NCBI GenBank assembly: GCA_003024985.2
Contig: PXIH01S0013695.1
Direction: 5' to 3' (one strand)
From: Euperipatoides rowelli
Lineage: Eukaryota > Onychophora > Udeonychophora > Euonychophora > Peripatopsidae
Length of the DNA stretch: 11,729 nucleotides
The notes under the pieces are model-generated. The model had not been told where the DNA came from. It worked only from the letters and a program-made list of their open reading frames with translations, and did not search any database. Of this stretch, positions 8,141-11,729 are shown piece by piece (the stretch's first letter is position 1; each line of letters opens with the position of its first letter). The position numbers were made by a program, and so were the translations under genes.

Positions 8141-8199
8141 AGATTTGTAATGTGCCTGTCATCATCATATCATGCTGATTGACAGGACATTACAAGTTT
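8141..8199. other. Pre-miRNA-like imperfect hairpin (candidate)
   Basis: Bases 8145-8153 pair with 8187-8195 (9 bp), 8155-8161 with 8180-8186 (7 bp), and 8162-8164 with 8176-8178 (3 bp). G8154 and T8179 are single bulges and the loop is 11 nt (8165-8175). Wobble and A-U pairs can extend the base by about four steps, from 8141 to 8199. Arm length, bulges and loop size are those of a short animal microRNA precursor, and the stem has a mixed composition unlike the flanking A/T runs. A decayed palindromic MITE could give the same shape. No transcription evidence is available. Confidence 0.4.
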
Positions 8200-8214
8200 T
8201 ACATCTGTATAAGT

Positions 8215-8620
8215 AGTTCTCAATTTAGGAGTTTATTTAAAATAAACTTATTTAATTACATTACCGGTACTATCATTGTTCAATCTAAAAAGTAATTATT
8301 TGAAATAATCACCATCAAAATAGTTTTAAATTTTAACTGTAAAAAAAGCAAAAAAAAAAAAAAAACTTGTATTTCTTATTTGATTTTGACCTTTCACTGG
8401 AATATTTCATTTTGTAATGAAAGGGGAGAAGCATCCATTTAAACTTATTCAATATCTCTAATAATTTTTGAAACGTTTTATTAGGCATTAAAAAATTAAA
8501 AGTTTTATTTTGAGCTTTATAATATTTGTAAAAAAAAAAAAAAAGCATAGGCGACTATAAAAGGCGAAAAATTTAGGCTGTTGCTTGCTTTATTGTAGTT
8601 TTTTTTTTAAATTGGGCTTT
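8215..8620. other. A/T-rich non-coding stretch
   Basis: Long poly-A tracts at about 8341-8365 and 8530-8544 and poly-T near 8600. A minus-strand open frame at 8333-8548 is built largely from these tracts (runs of F and K) and is not a gene. Confidence 0.45.
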
Positions 8621-8632
8621 TATTGTAGGGTA

Positions 8633-8880
8633 AAATGGGGTAATCTGGGTATAATTTTATGCACTTTGAAGTTTACAGTAAAATTCATTAAGTGATAGAA
8701 ATAATTTACTTAATAGACTGTTTTTACATTCATCATTTGTAGAATAGCCTACATACATGTACAGTATGTAAATGTTATTGATATGTATACTGGTGTGTAT
8801 ATGGCAGCCATTTCCTGTATAACCATCTAAGTATACCCATATTTCCAAAGGGTGGGGGAATCTGGGTACCGTATACTTTA
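8633..8880. repeat. Two GGGGNAATCTGGGTA copies about 230 bp apart
   Basis: GGGGTAATCTGGGTA at 8637-8651 and GGGGGAATCTGGGTA at 8864-8878 are near-identical in a G-poor background. The DNA between them has TACAGTA words and no recognised gene. They could be ends of a direct-repeat-flanked insertion or two copies of a dispersed word. The core TCTGGGTA also occurs in the ends of the MITE-like element at 9921. Confidence 0.45.
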
Positions 8881-8924
8881 TTTTCATACATAAAATGCAA
8901 AATTTGTTAAACAAACATATAAAA

Positions 8925-9000
8925 TGCCTAGGCTAGGCTACAGTAGGCTAGGCAAATAGACCTGCAAGTTACAGTAGGCTAGGCCTATATAAAGCTGTGA
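8925..9000. repeat. TAGGCTA / ACAGTAGGCTAGGC cluster
   Basis: TAGGCTACAGTAGGCTAGGC near 8932-8952 is followed by TACAGTAGGCTAGGCCTATA near 8971-8990. The 14-mer ACAGTAGGCTAGGC occurs in both. This is the densest stretch of the TAGGC and TACAGTA words that recur through the right half of the window. Confidence 0.75.
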
Positions 9001-9308
9001 ATATTTATTACTGTAATGTATAGGCTATATTTTTAAATCTAATTTGTGTGATATACATTAAGTAAACACTTTTTAGCCTAGCCTATAGTCTATTGTAATT
9101 GAATTTTAATGGTTTACCTGAAAATAGGGTCTATTCTATTAGAATTCGATGTTAGTAAAAGTGGCAGAAGATATAATATAGGCATAGGCCTATATTTTGA
9201 TGGGAAACTCTTACAAAATATTCAAAGGAAAAATTGCCTAAAAAACTTGCAGACAATAAATTAATTTTGGAGGGAAATAAGTAGGCCTACAATAGCACAT
9301 CTGTCAAC

Positions 9309-9393
9309 TTTTACGATTTAATCGTAAAATGTACGATTTTCAATACTCTTTTACGATTTTCGTATTTAGCTATTAATGCCTTTTACGATTTTT
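9309..9393. repeat. TTTTACGATT repeat cluster
   Basis: Four TACGATTT-containing copies occur at 9309, 9332, 9349 and 9382; three have the full TTTTACGATTT form and 9332 is a shorter TACGATTTT copy. The first is followed by an inverted copy so that 9309-9329 is a 21 bp near-perfect palindrome (10 bp arms, one central base). The short spacing suggests local amplification of one word. The CpG inside it is notable in this CpG-poor DNA. Confidence 0.7.
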
Positions 9394-9430
9394 AAAATTT
9401 TATTTTTTATATTTTTGTTCAACAGAATTT

Positions 9431-9529
9431 GATTAAATTGTACTAGAAATATACAGTATAGTAGGCTACACTAAAATATATATATAAAAAATAAATATAG
9501 ATTAAATTGTAGTAGAAATGTACAGTAGC
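9431..9529. repeat. Two-copy duplication, period 69 bp
   Basis: GATTAAATTGTACTAGAAAT at 9431-9450 recurs as GATTAAATTGTAGTAGAAAT at 9500-9519. Each is followed by a TACAGTA word and a TAGGCTA/TAGCCTA word. Between them is an A/T dinucleotide-like tract. Slightly downstream, TAGCCTA and TAGGCTA around 9565-9583 form short inverted arms. Confidence 0.7.
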
Positions 9530-9920
9530 CTATATAGGTTGATGTAAATTAAAACAGGGGAAATAGCCTATACAGTAGGCTATATGTATAAAATAAATTT
9601 GTACTTTTTTCTCTTCAATTATTTCACACGAGGTGGATTCTCCAGCAGAAACTAGTGTGAAAAAATTATAATCTCTCTGCTCAATTAAAATAATAAAAAC
9701 AAAAGTTGCCAATATGACTTAAGTTTTTTTTTTTTTTAAATCATAAAACTAAAATACCCTATACAGTAGCCTATAACAATTTCATGATTTTCTTCCTTAT
9801 ATAATAAAATGCAATCAATATAGAAGTTGTTTTAACAAATCATTTGATATACAAGTCAGCCCCGGATTTAACTGTCCTTACGCCCATGGGCCCAAAAATA
9901 TTTTGCACCCCCTTTTTTGT

Positions 9921-10225
9921 ACTAGCATCTGGGTATCAAACTTACCATTGCGCATTCCTCCTAAAACTCCCTGTTGACGGCCGTTGAACGGTTGGACCAA
10001 CAGAAGTTACGTCATAATATCAAAATTGATGAAAAAAAAAATATTACATCTCTTAATTATCATGGGGTTGGGGTATAGTAAATTTCACATGTAGCTGGAG
10101 TTAGGGTTCAGGGTAAGGTTAAGTTTAAGACTCTAAATAATAATAAAAAAAAAAGCATCTGAGCCTATACTCCATTTGTGAAAAATGAGGCAGCGCAATG
10201 GTAAGTTTGATACCCAGACACTAGT
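9921..10225. mobile_element. MITE-like non-autonomous DNA transposon, 33 bp TIRs
   Basis: The left end 9921-9953 (ACTAGCATCTGGGTATC...CATTGCGC) matches the reverse complement of 10193-10225 at 31 of 33 positions, the two differences being adjacent. The interior, about 240 bp, has no coding frame. It includes a CTGTTG/CAACAG hairpin at 9970-10002, a TTACGTCA word and a TTAGGG-like stretch near 10101. Small size, intact terminal repeats and lack of coding capacity define a MITE. The outermost ACTAG on each side could be part of the repeats or a 5 bp target duplication, because CTAG is itself palindromic. The G+C-richer DNA just outside the left end (9855-9917) may be a different repeat. The superfamily is not assigned. 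Confidence 0.83.
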
Positions 10226-10229
10226 CTTT

Positions 10230-10800
10230 TTTTTTTACAATTTACAGTAGCCTAACTTACTTTTAAAAATCAAATGAATAAAATATGTATTTGCTTCTAT
10301 AAAAAAAAAATTAAGCTAGGCTACCCTATTATTTTTTCTAAATTATTAAAAAAGTTAGTGTATTTATATACGGTATTTAAATATAGTACGATACTAAATA
10401 ATATGTGGAAAATATTGGAAATTGGAGAAATTTTTACAAATTTTGACTAAGTAAAATTTAAAAATTATGAAATAAACTAAATTAGCAAATACAAAAAATA
10501 CATTAAGTTTAAAGCAAAAAAATATAAAATTAAAATATAGGCTAAATTTGAAAAAATAATACATTTAAAGAATATTTATCAACCTGGTAATAAAAAAGGA
10601 AGGTAAGATATTTTAATAAAAGTTTTTTCTTTTTTCAAACATATTAGCCTACGTATTTTAAGACAGCAAATGAAATAATTACCTATATTTTTATAGTTCA
10701 ATTTTATCATCTAAACACATGAGGAAACTTCAGGTGAATACATTCAATTCCTAATGACTTAGATATTTGAGGGATAAAGCTGCTGAAGTTTATTTGAAAA
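10230..10800. other. A/T-rich non-coding stretch
   Basis: Very A/T-rich, with poly-A and poly-T tracts, one TACAGTAGCC word (10242) and one TACGGTA word (10369). No gene or RNA is recognised. Confidence 0.45.
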
Positions 10801-10810
10801 TACATGAATC

Positions 10811-10889
10811 TGGCCAAGATAGCCTACTTATTATACTGGAAGTTGGGCTTGGTTAGTTCCAAGTTCGATTCCAGGTAGTAAAAAAAAAA
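10811..10889 (+). repeat. Possible tRNA-derived SINE fragment
   Basis: TGGCCAAGATAG at 10811-10822 resembles an internal RNA polymerase III A box, and GTTCGATTC at 10863-10871 matches the B box (T-arm) pattern. About 40 bp separate them, within the tRNA range, and an A-run follows at 10880-10889. The T-stem pairs only partly and no acceptor stem or anticodon arm can be drawn, so this is not a working tRNA. A chance match is possible. Confidence 0.3.
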
Positions 10890-11729
10890 GTCATTTATTT
10901 TATTCTAAAACTATTTTATTTTATGCTTGATCTATTTGGGGAAAATTCTGTAGTTTAAATTAGACCAATTTACAAATGAAAAATTCGTAGCAACAACGTA
11001 AATAAACTTATACACACGGATATCAAGATTCTATGGTTTCATAAAAGCACGACTTTTGACCTCACTATCAAAAGATCATTCTTTAACCAATGAAAATAAC
11101 ATTAAACAAGTTTTCCTTGTAATAGCTGCTGGATTTTACTCACAATATTGTAAACTGCTATCATGATTTCAAACACTGTAAATCTCCATATTCTCAAACT
11201 ATACGGTACTTGCCTTCATGATCCGATCCTGTAGCCTAGTCTTTATTCCTAAATTTATTGTCAGCCATCTATGGACAAATGCTCTCCATGTCTTTGTTTA
11301 AAATCTTAATCAGATAATTAATATAGGATTATGAATTCAATAAAGCAGCCTCCCTAAATAATCTACAGTTAAAACTGCTAGTATTGCAAACAATAATAAA
11401 AGTGTATTATATTATCCCCCATTATGTTACTTTCATCGTGCCATAAAATATTTCAGATCTTAACTTTCTAATTGTGTAGGCCTACCCCTAAATTTTTATC
11501 AACACTACACTACTTCATTATTAAATTTACTTAAAAATTTGTGTAATCATATTGCAGGGTTTAGACTAGCACTCGCCACATAGTCTTTGAAAAAAGCTAA
11601 CGTCCTATACATTGCATTCGCCAAATTGAGAAATGATATAGCTATGATAATACCTAATTTAACCAATAAATTTTATTGATTTATTATAGTAAAAATCTTT
11701 TTAAAGTAAATAACTTTAGATTTTGATTA
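10890..11729. other. A/T-rich non-coding stretch to window end
   Basis: No gene recognised. On the minus strand a GTGAGTAA donor-like sequence occurs near 11147-11140, but no supported coding frame precedes it; an untranslated exon of the minus-strand gene could not be excluded. TCGCCA words at about 11572 and 11618 echo those near 370 and 420. Confidence 0.4.

Noticed and set aside
8657-8914. 85-codon open frame on the minus strand
   Set aside because: No recognisable motif; it overlaps direct repeats and TACAGTA words, so it is probably chance.
10101-10123. TTAGGG-like interstitial telomere sequence
   Set aside because: Only one exact TTAGGG with loosely similar neighbours, lying inside the MITE-like element; too degenerate to call.
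11109-11165. Short minus-strand frame overlapping a GTGAGTAA donor-like site
   Set aside because: Only about 20 residues, no acceptor with an open frame upstream, and no recognisable protein.
1-11729. CRISPR array, bacterial operon or rRNA gene
   Set aside because: No regularly spaced identical repeats, no bacterial gene organisation and no rRNA-like sequence; the window looks like animal nuclear DNA.

Overview
This is an A+T-rich animal genomic window, roughly 70-75% A+T by eye, with no intact protein-coding gene. The organism is probably a marine or aquatic invertebrate. The reasons are intron-style splice signals around one short coding exon, long A/T homopolymers, decayed animal-type transposons from several classes, and many copies of TAGGCCTA/TAGGCTA and TACNGTA words. 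I cannot name the species or phylum from sequence alone.

Layout: 1-1440 is A/T-rich intergenic DNA with a small tandem duplication at 757-841. At 1445-2194 (+) lies a broken exonuclease-side piece of a protein-primed family B DNA polymerase of the Polinton/Maverick type, spread over three frames with several stops. An imperfect ~150 bp duplication follows (2283-2640). At 2970-3465 is a degenerate repeat dense in ETS-like, YY1-like and nuclear-receptor-like motifs. It abuts a broken hAT transposase C-terminus on the minus strand (3480-3777). A short C-terminal relic of a non-LTR retrotransposon reverse transcriptase sits at 4749-4886 (+).

From 5030 to 6450 the window holds an (AAT)/(ATT) microsatellite palindrome, three CpG-bearing degenerate repeats, a single-N assembly join with duplicated flanks, and a 47 bp perfect palindrome. 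A TAGGCCTA hairpin lies at 7069-7097. The best host gene signal is a 39-codon exon on the minus strand (7491-7607), with a good acceptor just before its ATG and a GT donor after it. The parent gene is not identified, and no neighbouring exon could be recognised.

The right part carries a miRNA-precursor-shaped hairpin (8141-8199), a cluster of TTTTACGATT repeats (9309-9393), a well-preserved MITE-like element with 33 bp terminal inverted repeats (9921-10225), and a weak tRNA-derived SINE candidate (10811-10889). The rest is A/T-rich DNA in which I see no gene.

The elements do not form a pathway. The window reads as an intron or intergenic graveyard of mobile DNA around one real exon. The most unusual signals are the motif-dense repeat, the perfect palindrome, the hairpin and the strong over-use of TACNGTA. 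I found no convincing new biological system.
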